DNA of 64,000 bases from UBA2396 sp038042175 (GTDB lineage: Bacteria; Planctomycetota; Phycisphaerae; Phycisphaerales; UBA1924): NCBI GenBank assembly GCA_964358855.1, contig CAYHQQ010000002.1:92281-156280 (forward strand). Reading direction: 5' to 3'. Made by a program: the position numbers and the translations under genes. Below are positions 52,310 to 61,536 of this stretch, piece by piece. The stretch's first letter is position 1, and every line of letters starts with the position of its first letter. Under the pieces are notes generated by a model. It was not told the DNA's origin, searched no databases, and saw nothing but the letters and a program-made list of their open reading frames with translations.

Positions 52310-54261
52310 TGTGGCGTGACTTCTACGGCAAACTCGACCGCGTCCAGCAGGCTCGAGGCTTCAAGATCGCGGCCTCGATCGCCATCGTGCTGCTCGCCAT
52401 CGGCGGCTTCGTCGCCTATTGGCTCGCCAACCCCGCCCCCGCCGTCGACACCGCGCCCATCGTTCAGCCAGCGGAGGTCGAGGCCGAGACCCCCGGGCTC
52501 ACGCCCGAGGAAAAGGCCGAGTACAAGTCCGAGGTCGAGCGCTACCAGCGTGCCGTCGCGCAGCTCATGGCCGGCCAGACCGACAAGACCAGTGTCGCCG
52601 TCGGCTTCGCCGCCGCCGCGGGTGTCGTCGTCGGCGCAATTTGGCTGGGCCTGGGGCTCACACTCGCTCTGTTCGTTCTCGCGGCCGCGGCCGTGGTCGC
52701 CCCCCTCGCGGCGTTCGGTTCGACGCGCGACTGGTCCCGGCTCCTGGGCGGCGTGGCCCTCCTGGGCGCGTCGTTCACGGTGCTCATGCGTCTCTTGAGC
52801 ATGACCTTCTCGGGATCGCACCCTGTCCTTGCCATCGCCAGGAACACCCTCGCCGAGGCGGTTCGCCTCAAGCTCTCTCTGCTCTTCATCGTCATCCTGC
52901 TCTTCGCCCTCGCCTCTGTGCCGGGCATGCTCAACGCCCAGACACCGCTTCGTTACCGCGTGCAGTCGTTCCTCCAGTACGCCACCGGCGGATCGTTCTG
53001 GTTCATCGCGGTGCTGATCGTCCTCTTCAGCGTCTCCACCGTCGCCACCGAGCAGCGAGGCAAGGTCATCTGGCAGACCATGACCAAGCCCGTCTCCTCG
53101 GCGCAGTACATCCTGGGCAAGTGGCTCGGAATCGCCGGCCTTGCCGCGGTCCTCTTGTCGGTCACCGGCGTGGGCGTCTTCTTCTTCGTTGAGTTCCTGC
53201 GGGCCCAGCCCGCCCACGGCGAGATCGGCCCGTTCAAGACACGCGACGGCGACACCCTCTCGGAGGATCGCCGGTTCCTGGAGACCCAGATCCTCGCCTC
53301 CCGCGTCGTGGTCGAGAACGAGCCCGTCGATCTCGCCACCAACGACCCCGCCAAGTTCAGAGAGGCCGTCGCCGGCTACCTGAAGGAAATCCACGACTCC
53401 AACGCGGCGTTCGACCCGACCGATCCGACCAACCAGAACGACGTCGCCAAGAGCCTCAACGATCAGCTCGAAAGGTCCTATCGCGCCGTGGAGCCCGCGC
53501 CCGGCTGGAAGACCTACACGTTCAAGGGCCTCGCCGACGCCCGCGACAAGTCGATTCTCCTCACCTTCCGCTTCAAGATCGACGCGGGCAGCAACCGCCC
53601 CGACGTCACCCTGAAGATCACCTTCGCCTTCGACCGCATCGGGCTCATCACCTGGGACTGCCCACTGGGCCAGTACCAGACCATCACCCTGCCGCCCAAC
53701 GTGATCCGCGAGGACGGCACGCTCTCGGTGGGCGTGATCAACGGCGCGTTCTACGGGAACAACCTGCGCCTCAACGCCGAGCCCTTCTCCTTCCCAAAGT
53801 CCGCCCTGGCCGTCTCCTACTCCGCCGGCAGCTACCGCCTCAACTTCGCCCGCGTCGTCTTCATCCTTTGGGTCAAGCTCGCCTTCCTCGCCATGATCGG
53901 CGTCTTCGCCGGCACCTTCCTCAGCTTCCCCGTCGCCTCGCTCGTCGCTTTCACCGTCTTCATCGCCGCCGAGAGCACCAACTTCATCCAAAAAGCCCTG
54001 GTCGTGTTCGACGACATGGACAACAAGGGCAACGTCGTGATGTGGAAATGGGTCATCGTCCGCATCGCCGAGTCCATCTCGGGAATCTTCAAGCTCTACG
54101 GCGACCTCCAGCCCACCGCCAGAATCGTCGACGGCGCCCTGCTCTCCTGGAGCCAGGTCGCCGTCGGCACCACCGTTCTCGCCGGGGCAACCGGCCTCAT
54201 CTACATCCTCGCCGTCGCGATCTTCCGGCGCCGCGAGCTCGCCATCTACTCGGGCAACTAG
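52309..54261 (+). CDS. ABC-2 type permease with large extracytoplasmic domain
   Basis: 650 residues, ATG overlapping the ATPase stop (TGATG). An N-terminal helix (FKIAASIAIVLLAIGGFVAYWLA) is followed by an acidic linker and about three hydrophobic helices. The ABC-2 block TEQRGKVIWQTMTKPVSSAQYILGKWLG follows. A soluble domain of about 180 residues (roughly 300-480) comes before the last two to three helices. Its N-terminal part resembles a chloroplast/NosY-like permease core with an extra leading segment. The insert probably faces the periplasm and could capture or hand over a substrate. It is related to the lone permease at 44550. Confidence 0.85.
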   Translation: MWRDFYGKLDRVQQARGFKIAASIAIVLLAIGGFVAYWLANPAPAVDTAPIVQPAEVEAETPGLTPEEKAEYKSEVERYQRAVAQLMAGQTDKTSVAVGFAAAAGVVVGAIWLGLGLTLALFVLAAAAVVAPLAAFGSTRDWSRLLGGVALLGASFTVLMRLLSMTFSGSHPVLAIARNTLAEAVRLKLSLLFIVILLFALASVPGMLNAQTPLRYRVQSFLQYATGGSFWFIAVLIVLFSVSTVATEQRGKVIWQTMTKPVSSAQYILGKWLGIAGLAAVLLSVTGVGVFFFVEFLRAQPAHGEIGPFKTRDGDTLSEDRRFLETQILASRVVVENEPVDLATNDPAKFREAVAGYLKEIHDSNAAFDPTDPTNQNDVAKSLNDQLERSYRAVEPAPGWKTYTFKGLADARDKSILLTFRFKIDAGSNRPDVTLKITFAFDRIGLITWDCPLGQYQTITLPPNVIREDGTLSVGVINGAFYGNNLRLNAEPFSFPKSALAVSYSAGSYRLNFARVVFILWVKLAFLAMIGVFAGTFLSFPVASLVAFTVFIAAESTNFIQKALVVFDDMDNKGNVVMWKWVIVRIAESISGIFKLYGDLQPTARIVDGALLSWSQVAVGTTVLAGATGLIYILAVAIFRRRELAIYSGN

Positions 54262-54288
54262 CGCCCGCCACCGCAGGAGCACCAGGCC

Positions 54289-56262
54289 ATGAACCGTGAC
54301 ACCCTCAATCAGCTCGTTGCCGGCGCGGTCCTGGCCGTGGGCATGGTCGTGTCGGGCGTCACCGCCGTCCGCCTCTCGGTCCTGGCCGCCCGCCACAAGC
54401 TCGTCTACACCACCACCGCCACCGAGGGACAGCCCCCGCAGGTCGCCCTGGGCATCGCCATGGGCGCGTTCCGCGGCATCTTCGTCAACCTCCTCTCCAT
54501 GCGGGCCGAGGAGATGAAAGAGGCCGGCCGCTACCACGAGGCCGTCGAGCTCGCCAAGGCGATCACGACCCTCCAGCCCCGCTTCCCCAAGGCCTGGACC
54601 TTCCACGCCTGGAACCTCGCGTACAACATCTCGGTCTCCACGCAGACCGCCAGCGAACGCTGGCGCTGGGTCAACGACGGGATCGAGCTCCTCCGCGACC
54701 ACGCCCTGCGCGCCAACCCCAACGACCTCCACATCCACAAGGAGCTCGCCTGGATCTTCGAGCACAAGGTCCAGGGCGTCACCGACGACTCCAACATCTA
54801 CTACAAGAAAATGCTCGCCAAAGAGTGGCACACCGTCCTTGGACCACCGCCCCAGTACGACCCGGGCGTCCGCGATCGCAAGACCGCCATCGAGAAGTAC
54901 GTCGCGTGGCTCCGCCCCATCTCAACCGCCCCCTCCACCCTCGAGGCCCTCTACTCAACCGAGAACGGCGAGATCATCCGCGAGCTTGTCGCCGCCCTCA
55001 AGCAGATCGGTCTCCCCGAGGAGATCGGCGGCTACGAATTCCTCACCAGGTACGAGAAGGACCGCGCCGCCGCCCAGTCCTCGCGCCGCCAGGCCTACGA
55101 GTCCAGCTTCGGCCCCAACAACAAGGCCTTCCGCGCTCTGGTCGAGGACCCGAAGTTCGTGTCCGCGTGGCCGCCCTTCCTCGCCCAGTGCCGGGCCCAC
55201 CTCCTCCGCGACCACTACAACATGGACCCGGCCGTCATGGTCCGCTTCACCCAGAAATACGGCCCCATCGACTGGCGAAACCCCGCCGCCCACGGGCTCT
55301 ACTGGGCCGCCATCGGCGTCGAGAAGGCCGCACCGCGCGTCAGCGTGCAGAACTCAACCGACTTCGACTTTGTCAACACCGACCGCGTCGTCATCCAGTG
55401 CGTCCAGGAACTCTACCGCACCGGCACCATCTACTTCGACTACCTCCCCACCGTCATCACCGGCGACGGGTACTACGTCGCCGACGTCGACCCAAGCTTT
55501 GCCGAGGTCTACGGCCAGATCCTCGACGAGATCCGCACCCGCAGCAAGGTCGACGACCTCTTCCAGCGCGGCTGGTCCTTCTACTCCGCCGGCTACGACA
55601 ACTTCCTTCGCGACGTCGTCCGCTACTTCTACCGGCGCGGCGACATCGGCCTGGCCGAGAAGTACAGGAACGTCCTCCTGACCTACGACGGCCAGAACCT
55701 CAACGACCCGCAGCGCAACGCGGATCTCGCCCGCCCGCTCGAGGAATTTGTCCAGATGGAACTCGTCGACCGCCAGAGCTCGCCCAACGTCGCGATCTCC
55801 GAGGTCAACTCCTCGCTCCTGGGCTCGTTCTTCGCCCTTCGCCTGGGCGACGAGGAACGCTTCAAATCGCAGCTCGAGTACGCCCAGCGGTTCTTCCTCT
55901 ACTTCCGCGAGAAACAGGCCAAATTCACCGCCGTCAACCCCAACGACGCCCGCATGGACGTCCTGGGCGACAACTTCCCCGATCTCGCCGGCATCACCTT
56001 CGCCCGCCAGCTCCAGCTCTGGCCCCTCGACGACGCCCGCACCGCCTACCTGGGCGCGCCCGACTGGCTCCGCCAGTACGCGTTCAACATCATGAAGCAG
56101 ATGTACTCCGAGAATCTCGCCCGCGAAGTCGCCCTGGGCGGCAAGAAGTTCGAGGAACTCTTCCCCGAACCCGCCGGCATGGACGCCTTCCTCGCCGCCA
56201 TCAACGAACGCATCCGCATCAAGCAGCTCCGAACACCCAAGTCCATCAACGATCTGCGCTAG
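54289..56262 (+). CDS. Membrane-anchored helical-repeat (TPR-like) protein of the SPFH-ABC operon
   Basis: 657 residues. One N-terminal membrane helix (LVAGAVLAVGMVVSGVTAVRLSVLA) is followed by a protein that is almost wholly helical. The first part resembles TPR (EEMKEAGRYHEAVELAKAITTLQPRFPKAWTFHAWNLAYN... RANPNDLHIHKELAWIFEHKVQG). The middle has KYGPIDWRNPAAHGLYWAAIG, an Asp/Trp-rich segment, and the last part YYFRRGD-type repeats. No enzymatic motif. It begins 27 bases after the permease stop and is the last gene of the operon. A periplasmic adaptor for the exporter is the simplest reading. Confidence 0.75.
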   Translation: MNRDTLNQLVAGAVLAVGMVVSGVTAVRLSVLAARHKLVYTTTATEGQPPQVALGIAMGAFRGIFVNLLSMRAEEMKEAGRYHEAVELAKAITTLQPRFPKAWTFHAWNLAYNISVSTQTASERWRWVNDGIELLRDHALRANPNDLHIHKELAWIFEHKVQGVTDDSNIYYKKMLAKEWHTVLGPPPQYDPGVRDRKTAIEKYVAWLRPISTAPSTLEALYSTENGEIIRELVAALKQIGLPEEIGGYEFLTRYEKDRAAAQSSRRQAYESSFGPNNKAFRALVEDPKFVSAWPPFLAQCRAHLLRDHYNMDPAVMVRFTQKYGPIDWRNPAAHGLYWAAIGVEKAAPRVSVQNSTDFDFVNTDRVVIQCVQELYRTGTIYFDYLPTVITGDGYYVADVDPSFAEVYGQILDEIRTRSKVDDLFQRGWSFYSAGYDNFLRDVVRYFYRRGDIGLAEKYRNVLLTYDGQNLNDPQRNADLARPLEEFVQMELVDRQSSPNVAISEVNSSLLGSFFALRLGDEERFKSQLEYAQRFFLYFREKQAKFTAVNPNDARMDVLGDNFPDLAGITFARQLQLWPLDDARTAYLGAPDWLRQYAFNIMKQMYSENLAREVALGGKKFEELFPEPAGMDAFLAAINERIRIKQLRTPKSINDLR

Positions 56263-56273
56263 CCCCGTCCCCC

Positions 56274-56699
56274 TCACACCCCGCACATCGTCCGCAGCAC
56301 GCCGTCGACCCCCGCGTCCACCGGCATCACGCTGAGCCTGCCCTGCCTCACCAGCGCGAACTCCGCGAACCGCGCGTCGGCCTTGAGGGCCGCGAGCGTC
56401 ACGCGATGCTTGACCACGCTCACCGGCGCAAGCTCCACCACGCCGAATCTGGGCTCTCCCTTGGCGTTGAGCCCAGGGCGTTTGGGGTCCTCATACGCGG
56501 ACTTGACCACCCTGGCCAGCCCCACAATCGCCTTCTCATCGCCGGTGTGATAGATGTAGACCAGGTCGCCGGCCTTCATCGTCCGCAGATGTCCCAGCGC
56601 CGCATTGTTGGTGATGCCGTCCCACACGCACCGCTTCACGCGCACGAGATCGTCGAACGAGTACGTGCCAGGCTCTGTTTTGAGAAGAAACGTCGCCAC
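56274..56699 (-). CDS. EVE domain-containing protein
   Basis: 141 residues, the full size of a single EVE (PUA-like) domain. LLKTEPGTYSFDDL, VWDGITNNAALGHLRTMKAGDLVYIYHTGDEKAIVGLA and the later KHRVTLAALKADARFAEFALVRQGRLSVMPV are the conserved blocks of the thymocyte nuclear protein 1-like group. Members bind modified nucleic-acid bases, such as hydroxymethyl- or methylcytosine derivatives or RNA. It is convergent with the helical-repeat gene, 11 bases away, and is the last gene of a small - operon. Confidence 0.93.
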   Translation of the reverse strand: MATFLLKTEPGTYSFDDLVRVKRCVWDGITNNAALGHLRTMKAGDLVYIYHTGDEKAIVGLARVVKSAYEDPKRPGLNAKGEPRFGVVELAPVSVVKHRVTLAALKADARFAEFALVRQGRLSVMPVDAGVDGVLRTMCGV

Positions 56700-56700
56700 G

Positions 56701-57021
56701 TCACTCCCGGATCATGCCGCGCTGCTCCAGAGGCACTCTTGCCTCCATGTCCACAATCGTGACCTCAAGGTCGCCCCCCGCCGCCCGCCGCTCGCAAGTC
56801 AGTCGTCGCCCGTCGAGCTCATAGCGCAGCTCCACGCGATGCGGCCCCTCGCCGGCCACGATCCGCGCCGAGATCGGCGAGCGATCGAGCACCCGCCACC
56901 TGGAATCATCGGGCGACCGGCCGGACGGGCTCGCGCACGACACAACCGCTCCGGTGTCCAGCGACACGCACGCCGAACCCTCCCCGCTCTCAAGCACCAT
57001 GACGCCAAAGGAGCCCATCAC
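56701..57021 (-). CDS. Small protein of unknown function upstream of the EVE gene
   Basis: 106 residues. A beta-rich sequence with strands HRVELRYELDGRRLTCERR and DLEVTIVDM and no signal peptide. It ends one base before the EVE gene and overlaps the upstream gene by four bases (ATGA), indicating an operon of three. No recognised family. Confidence 0.6.
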   Translation of the reverse strand: MMGSFGVMVLESGEGSACVSLDTGAVVSCASPSGRSPDDSRWRVLDRSPISARIVAGEGPHRVELRYELDGRRLTCERRAAGGDLEVTIVDMEARVPLEQRGMIRE

Positions 57022-57326
57022 TTGCCGGACGGCTCGGCGGCCTTCTTCTCGGCCTCCGCCTTCAACCGCTCCTCTTCCTTCTTGAGCTCATCCGCCGCGA
57101 TCTTCTGGGCGTCGGTCATCCGGGCGTCCGACGCCTCAAGCTGGTCGCTCACCACCGGGCTCGCCGGCACCCTCGACTCGGTGACCACGCTCGTCCCCTC
57201 GCCCTCGCAGCACGTTCCCAGCGGGCACCCGGTTCGGGCAAAGTTCACCGCCCCAACCGTCGCCGCCCCGAGGCCCACCACAACAGCAACCACCGTCCCC
57301 AGACGTCCCTGACAGGCACAGCTCAT
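57018..57326 (-). CDS. Small membrane protein with charged coil
   Basis: 102 residues; GAGGAG lies seven bases before the ATG at 57326. An N-terminal membrane helix (LGTVVAVVVGLGAATVGAVNFA) sits between two cysteine pairs (SCACQG; CPLGTCCEG), then a Ser/Thr/Val-rich segment and a C-terminal Lys/Glu/Ala-rich helix (ELKKEEERLKAEAEKKA). The cysteines could bind metal or form disulfides. No family recognised. First gene of the - operon that ends with the EVE gene. Confidence 0.6.
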   Translation of the reverse strand: MSCACQGRLGTVVAVVVGLGAATVGAVNFARTGCPLGTCCEGEGTSVVTESRVPASPVVSDQLEASDARMTDAQKIAADELKKEEERLKAEAEKKAAEPSGK

Positions 57327-57508
57327 CGGCGTACTCCTCTATATCCCACACCCTCGAACACGCGACATCATAAGGCTACTCGGACCTTGGGCGATTCGAG
57401 CAGACTTCTGATGCCAAAGCCCTCCTCAAGTTCCAGTCTCTGCCCCGCCCGACCGATACACCCGACACAGACGTGAGAACCCCTTCCCGATCGGTCCGAG
57501 AATTCCGT

Positions 57509-59734
57509 ATGAGCGCCTCCGACCCCATCATCGCCGCACCCCACCATGGCTCGACAAGCGCGCCCGGGCACCCGCCCAGCTTGTCCGAGGATCTGACCAC
57601 CGCGCTGCAGGGTGTCGAGCAGGGGCTCGCACAGATCCGCCGCATGTACAAAGAGGCCGACGAGGCCAAGGCGTCCCTCAAGACGCACCAGAGCGAGCTC
57701 GAGCGCCGATCGACCGAACTCACCGCCCTGGCCCTGGAGATCGAGCGCTCCCAGACGGAGCTGCGCGCCCATCGCGAGGAGCTCGAACGCCGCGAACGTC
57801 TCACCGGTGAGGCAAACGACCGGCTTTCCGCCGACCAGCGTGCCCTCGACGAGCTCAACGAATCGCTCCAGAAGCGTGCCATCGAACTCGACGAGCGGGC
57901 AAAGCGCGTCGCTCAGGAGCAACAGACAATCGCCGAACGGTCCATCGAGCTCGAGGGCCGCGAGGCCTCGCTCGCCTCGGCGCTCGAGGACCTCCATCGT
58001 CGCGAGGACGCCCTCGCCGAGTCGGGTCGCACACTGCAGACCCAGACCACCGAGCTCGCCAAGCGGGCCGAGACCGTGCGCCGCGACGAGGAACGCCTCC
58101 GCCGCGAGAACGGCGACACGCAGTCCCTGCGAGCGTCGCTGACCGCCGCCCAGCAGCAGGCATCACAAACGATCCGAGCCCTCCAGGACGCCACCACGCG
58201 CGCCGAACAGGCCGAAGCCGCCGCCCTCGCCCTTCGAAACGAGATGGACGAGCTGCGCTCCCAGAATCAGACCATCGCCGAGGACGCCCAGCGCCGGTGC
58301 GCCTCCGCCGAAGAATCGCTCGCCGCCACACGTGACCAGATCCGCACCAGGCAGGAGGCCGAGGGTCGCCTCGCCGCCGCCGTGGCGGATCTCAAGGTCC
58401 GCCTCCAGCGCGCAACCGACGAGAGCGCCGAGCTGAGCAAGCAGCTCGTCGAGACTCGCGAGTCGCTCACGGCCGCCCGATCCTCCCAGCCCGCGTCCAA
58501 GGCGACTTCCGCGGGCGTCGAGGAGATCGAGCGCAAGCTCGCCTCCGCGGTCGAGTCGCAGTCCCAGGCCGCCCATGCGCTCACCGAGCGGACCAAAGAG
58601 CTGGCCGACGCCAGACTCGTGATCGACGATCTGCGCCTGCAGCTCGAACAGCACGCGACCGACACAACCGAGCTCGAGAGCATCCTCAACCAGCTCCGCG
58701 ACCGGCTCCGCACCCAGGCCGCCAAGGCCGAGGCGTACGCCCAGCAGATCCAGCAGCTCGAGGCCCAGCTCCGGGCCCAGAGCGAGCACACGCCCCAGTC
58801 GGGCGCCGCGTCCGACCGTCGTCCCATCGTCGAGTTCACGCACACCCTCGCCCTGGTCGACGAGTTCAACCGCCACCGGCGCCTGCGCCTGGGCGGGATC
58901 CGCGAGCACCTCCAGCGCAAAGAGGCCAAGGTCGCCAAGGCGAGCGAGGTTCTGGCCAAGCGCTACGAGCAGTGCGAGCAGGTCCTGGCGATGCGTCAGG
59001 ACGTGCTGACCGCCAAGCGGACCGTCGACGCCACCCACCATCGGCTCACCTCGGTGCAGGCGCGATCGCGTGCCGCCTCAACAGTCTTCTTCGTGGTCTG
59101 CGTGCTGGCGATCATCGGCGGGCTCAGCTGGCTCGTCGCCGGGCAGGTTGCCCCCGAGGAGTACGTCGCCCGCGCCACCATCGCCGCCGAGAACCGCGAT
59201 CGCGCGCTCAACTCGGGCGAGCTTGGCGAGTGGCAGACGTTCCACGAGGCGCTCATCAAGGACCCACGCCTCCTGCAGTTCGCCGCCGGGCGCATGGAGC
59301 GTCAGGGCATCGCCGCACTCGCCACGCCCAACGCGCTCAAGGAGCGGCTCGACCAGGATCTGTCGGTGCAGGCCGGCAAGCCCGGCGAGCTCACCCTCGA
59401 GCTCAAGGGGCACGGATTGTCCAGGACCGAACGCGAGCTCCAAACCCTCGCGATCGCCGTGCAGAGCCAGGCCCGTGACGCCCAGTCCACACGCGTCGAC
59501 GGCGCCAACACGATCATCCGCGATCCGGCCAAGGCCTCGGCCGACCCGATCGCCACCAACCGCCCGCAGTTCGCCCTGGTAATCTTCGGCGTCCTCGCCC
59601 TCGCCGCCGGCATCCTCGCCTTCTTTGTCTGGCACCGTCTCTCCCAGGCCAAGCTCCGGTTCGAGGCCAGCACCGGCGTTGGCGTCACCGAGGACGACTC
59701 TCGCTGGCCCACGCTCGATCGCAAGGCCGCCTGA
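57509..59734 (+). CDS. Long coiled-coil protein with C-terminal two-helix membrane domain
   Basis: 741 residues from the ATG at 57509 (a GTG at 57473 would add 12). Residues about 30-480 form a nearly continuous heptad-rich coiled coil of Glu, Ala, Arg and Leu. A second helical region (LALVDEFNRHRRLRLGGIREHLQRKEAKVAKASEVL...) precedes a membrane helix (TVFFVVCVLAIIGGLSWLVAG), a soluble domain of about 130 residues (AENRDRALNSGELGEWQTFHEALIKDPRLLQF...) and a second helix (FALVIFGVLALAAGILAFFVW). The soluble part resembles the periplasmic region of Wzz-like polysaccharide co-polymerases, but the order is inverted. A structural envelope role is possible. Confidence 0.7.
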   Translation: MSASDPIIAAPHHGSTSAPGHPPSLSEDLTTALQGVEQGLAQIRRMYKEADEAKASLKTHQSELERRSTELTALALEIERSQTELRAHREELERRERLTGEANDRLSADQRALDELNESLQKRAIELDERAKRVAQEQQTIAERSIELEGREASLASALEDLHRREDALAESGRTLQTQTTELAKRAETVRRDEERLRRENGDTQSLRASLTAAQQQASQTIRALQDATTRAEQAEAAALALRNEMDELRSQNQTIAEDAQRRCASAEESLAATRDQIRTRQEAEGRLAAAVADLKVRLQRATDESAELSKQLVETRESLTAARSSQPASKATSAGVEEIERKLASAVESQSQAAHALTERTKELADARLVIDDLRLQLEQHATDTTELESILNQLRDRLRTQAAKAEAYAQQIQQLEAQLRAQSEHTPQSGAASDRRPIVEFTHTLALVDEFNRHRRLRLGGIREHLQRKEAKVAKASEVLAKRYEQCEQVLAMRQDVLTAKRTVDATHHRLTSVQARSRAASTVFFVVCVLAIIGGLSWLVAGQVAPEEYVARATIAAENRDRALNSGELGEWQTFHEALIKDPRLLQFAAGRMERQGIAALATPNALKERLDQDLSVQAGKPGELTLELKGHGLSRTERELQTLAIAVQSQARDAQSTRVDGANTIIRDPAKASADPIATNRPQFALVIFGVLALAAGILAFFVWHRLSQAKLRFEASTGVGVTEDDSRWPTLDRKAA

Positions 59735-59762
59735 GCCCGGTCGATTCCCAATCAAACGCAAA

Positions 59763-59786
59763 GACCCCGGACCAGGGTCCGGGGTC
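59763..59786. terminator. Bidirectional hairpin between convergent genes
   Basis: GACCCCGGACC and GGTCCGGGGTC are perfectly complementary around AG, so an 9-bp stem with a CCAGGG loop forms. No U run follows on either strand. It is placed between the coiled-coil gene (+) and the anti-sigma gene (-), as at 10156 and 63525. Confidence 0.55.
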
Positions 59787-59823
59787 GTGTCGTTGCATTC
59801 TTCAAAGATCCCGGGCGTTCGTC

Positions 59824-60636
59824 TCAGGTAAACCGCATCAGGATCACGCCCTCGACCGCGGGCTGTCCCGTCGGAGCCGAGACCAGCGCAAGCCGCCTGG
59901 GATCGACATCGCCCAGAGTGAACGTGCGGGTCTCGAGGCTGCCCTCGGAATTGAACTCGCTGAGCTCTCGCTCAATGTTTCCCGCCGCGTCCAGAACCAC
60001 GATCCGCAGCGAGTTTCCCTTGGCTGCCGGTACCGACTGGCAGTACAGACGTGCCTGGCCTTCCCACTGCGGGCTCGTGTACACCGCACACTTTCCCAGG
60101 AACTGCGGCGAAACGCCGGTGAGCACGTAGCGCCCCGTGTCCTTGGCAAAGAGTTGCTCGGTGTAAAACTGGGGATGAAACGTCGCGACCAGCCCGCTGT
60201 CGCGGGCCTCTCGCTCGGCCGCCAACTGCTTATTCTCGGCCGTCCGCTGAAGGTAAATAAACACCCCGCTCAGCACGATCGAGGCGGTCGCAAACCCGAT
60301 CGCCGTCGCCCGCCAGAACCGATGAACGCGCGTCGCCTGGGTCATCGGAAGCGTTCTGGCCACCCGCGCCGAGCCCTCGTGCTCCACAGGCTGAGTCGCT
60401 TCCTCGCCACGTGCCGCCCGAACCGCCGCCAGAATCCGCTCAAAGAGACCGGGCGACGCCTCGCCCTGGGGAAGCAGCGTGTCAATCTGGCAAAGCCTGG
60501 CCTGCTCTCTCCTGAGCTGGGCCTGCAGCGCCGGCGGGGCGGCCCGGAACGCGCGGTCGAAGTCGTCTCGCTCCCGCTCGTCCAGGAGCCCCAGCGCGTC
60601 CAGCTGTGCGTTCTCAATCAATTCCTGAATCGTCAT
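59824..60636 (-). CDS. Anti-sigma factor (RskA-like)
   Basis: 270 residues. The N-terminus TIQELIENAQLDALGLLDERERDDFDRAF matches the sigma-binding helices of RskA-type anti-sigma factors (xALGALxxxE). There is one membrane helix near residue 120 (FATASIVLSGVFIYLQRT), then a beta-rich extracytoplasmic domain ending RLALVSAPTGQPAVEGVILMRF, akin to the RskA C-terminal domain (anti-sigma-K). It has no HxxxCxxC zinc motif. It overlaps the ECF sigma gene by four bases (ATGA) and would hold that sigma factor until an envelope signal triggers release or proteolysis. Confidence 0.87.
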   Translation of the reverse strand: MTIQELIENAQLDALGLLDERERDDFDRAFRAAPPALQAQLRREQARLCQIDTLLPQGEASPGLFERILAAVRAARGEEATQPVEHEGSARVARTLPMTQATRVHRFWRATAIGFATASIVLSGVFIYLQRTAENKQLAAEREARDSGLVATFHPQFYTEQLFAKDTGRYVLTGVSPQFLGKCAVYTSPQWEGQARLYCQSVPAAKGNSLRIVVLDAAGNIERELSEFNSEGSLETRTFTLGDVDPRRLALVSAPTGQPAVEGVILMRFT

Positions 60637-61208
60637 ATCGTCAGTTCCTCGTTCGTCCTCTCCCGCAACCTCGTCAGCGCCCTGCTCAAGGCCGATTTGA
60701 TCGTGCCCAGGGGCGTGTTGAGTTCCTCACCAATCTGCCTGAGCGTCTGTCCGCCCAGATAAGCTCTCTTGACCACCGTCCTCTGCAACTCCGGCAACGC
60801 CTCGATCCGCTTGAGCATCGCCGCCATCCGTTCCTGCCGCTCGGGACTCCCAGGCCCCGGTGCCGTAGCCGGTGCCGGTCCCGTCTGGGACTCATCCAAG
60901 GCTCCCGGCTTGAGCCTCGATCGGCTCCTCCGCATTCGATCCACGAGCTGGCGTCTCGAAATCAGAATCACCCAGGTCACCAGCGCCGCCCGCTTCGAGT
61001 CATACCGGTGGGCCGTTCGCCACAACCGGACAAAGATCTCCTGCACCGCGTCCTCCGCGTCGCTCCGCGAGGGCACCGCCTGCAGCGCCATCCGGAACAC
61101 CAAAGAACCGAATCGTTCGTACAGGGTCGCCAGCGCCTTGTCGTCGTTGGCGGCGACCCGGCTCATCAACTCCAGATCCCGCTCGGCTTGACCCTCTCGC
61201 GATGCCAT
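60633..61208 (-). CDS. ECF sigma factor (SigK/RpoE-like)
   Basis: 191 residues. Region 2: DKALATLYERFGSLVFRMALQAVPSRSDAEDAVQEIFVRLWR and KRAALVTWVILISRRQLVDRMRR. Region 4: RIEALPELQRTVVKRAYLGGQTLRQIGEELNTPLGTIKSALSRALTRLR. The linker between the regions is long and Pro/Ala-rich (TGPAPATAPGPGSPE). It is the first gene of the sigma/anti-sigma pair and would direct RNA polymerase to its own regulon, probably including its own operon. The promoter must lie in 61209-61470. Confidence 0.93.
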   Translation of the reverse strand: MASREGQAERDLELMSRVAANDDKALATLYERFGSLVFRMALQAVPSRSDAEDAVQEIFVRLWRTAHRYDSKRAALVTWVILISRRQLVDRMRRSRSRLKPGALDESQTGPAPATAPGPGSPERQERMAAMLKRIEALPELQRTVVKRAYLGGQTLRQIGEELNTPLGTIKSALSRALTRLRERTNEELTI

Positions 61209-61477
61209 GACCGTCTCACCAGTTCAACGGATTCGATCTCACGAGAAGCTTCACATCCTCCCCGCGTCGGTAGACTCCGACGCACACAGAATAACCGATC
61301 CCCAGACCAAAACGCGGCCAAGCAGCCGCATACCCACCCATTCGATGCGTCGGGCCGCCCGGTTCCCGACTTCTGTCGGTTGTCACACAATCCCCTCTTG
61401 GGGGGCAACGTCCAACAGGGAAATGTTCGGGAATCCCCGCGGTTCCAGAGAAATGTCGACAGATTCATCAATTGTGG

Positions 61478-61506
61478 TTTACAGGAACATCCGAAACAAT
61501 TATCAT
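61478..61506 (+). promoter_or_regulatory. Near-consensus sigma-70 promoter of the prepilin gene
   Basis: TTTACA (61478-61483) and TATCAT (61501-61506) each match the housekeeping consensus at 5 of 6 positions with an ideal 17-base spacer. Transcription would begin near 61514, about 33 bases before the GTG at 61547. It lies in an AT-rich patch rare in this GC-rich window. Confidence 0.65.
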
Positions 61507-61536
61507 AAACCGGCATCGGATACTGATCGGACCCGT

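Noticed and set aside
52039..54831. Open frame of 930 codons on the - strand
   Set aside because: It lies antisense to the ABC permease and its neighbours, which have clear family motifs; the translated product is Gly/Asp/Glu/Val-rich with no fold, as expected of an antisense frame in GC-rich coding DNA.
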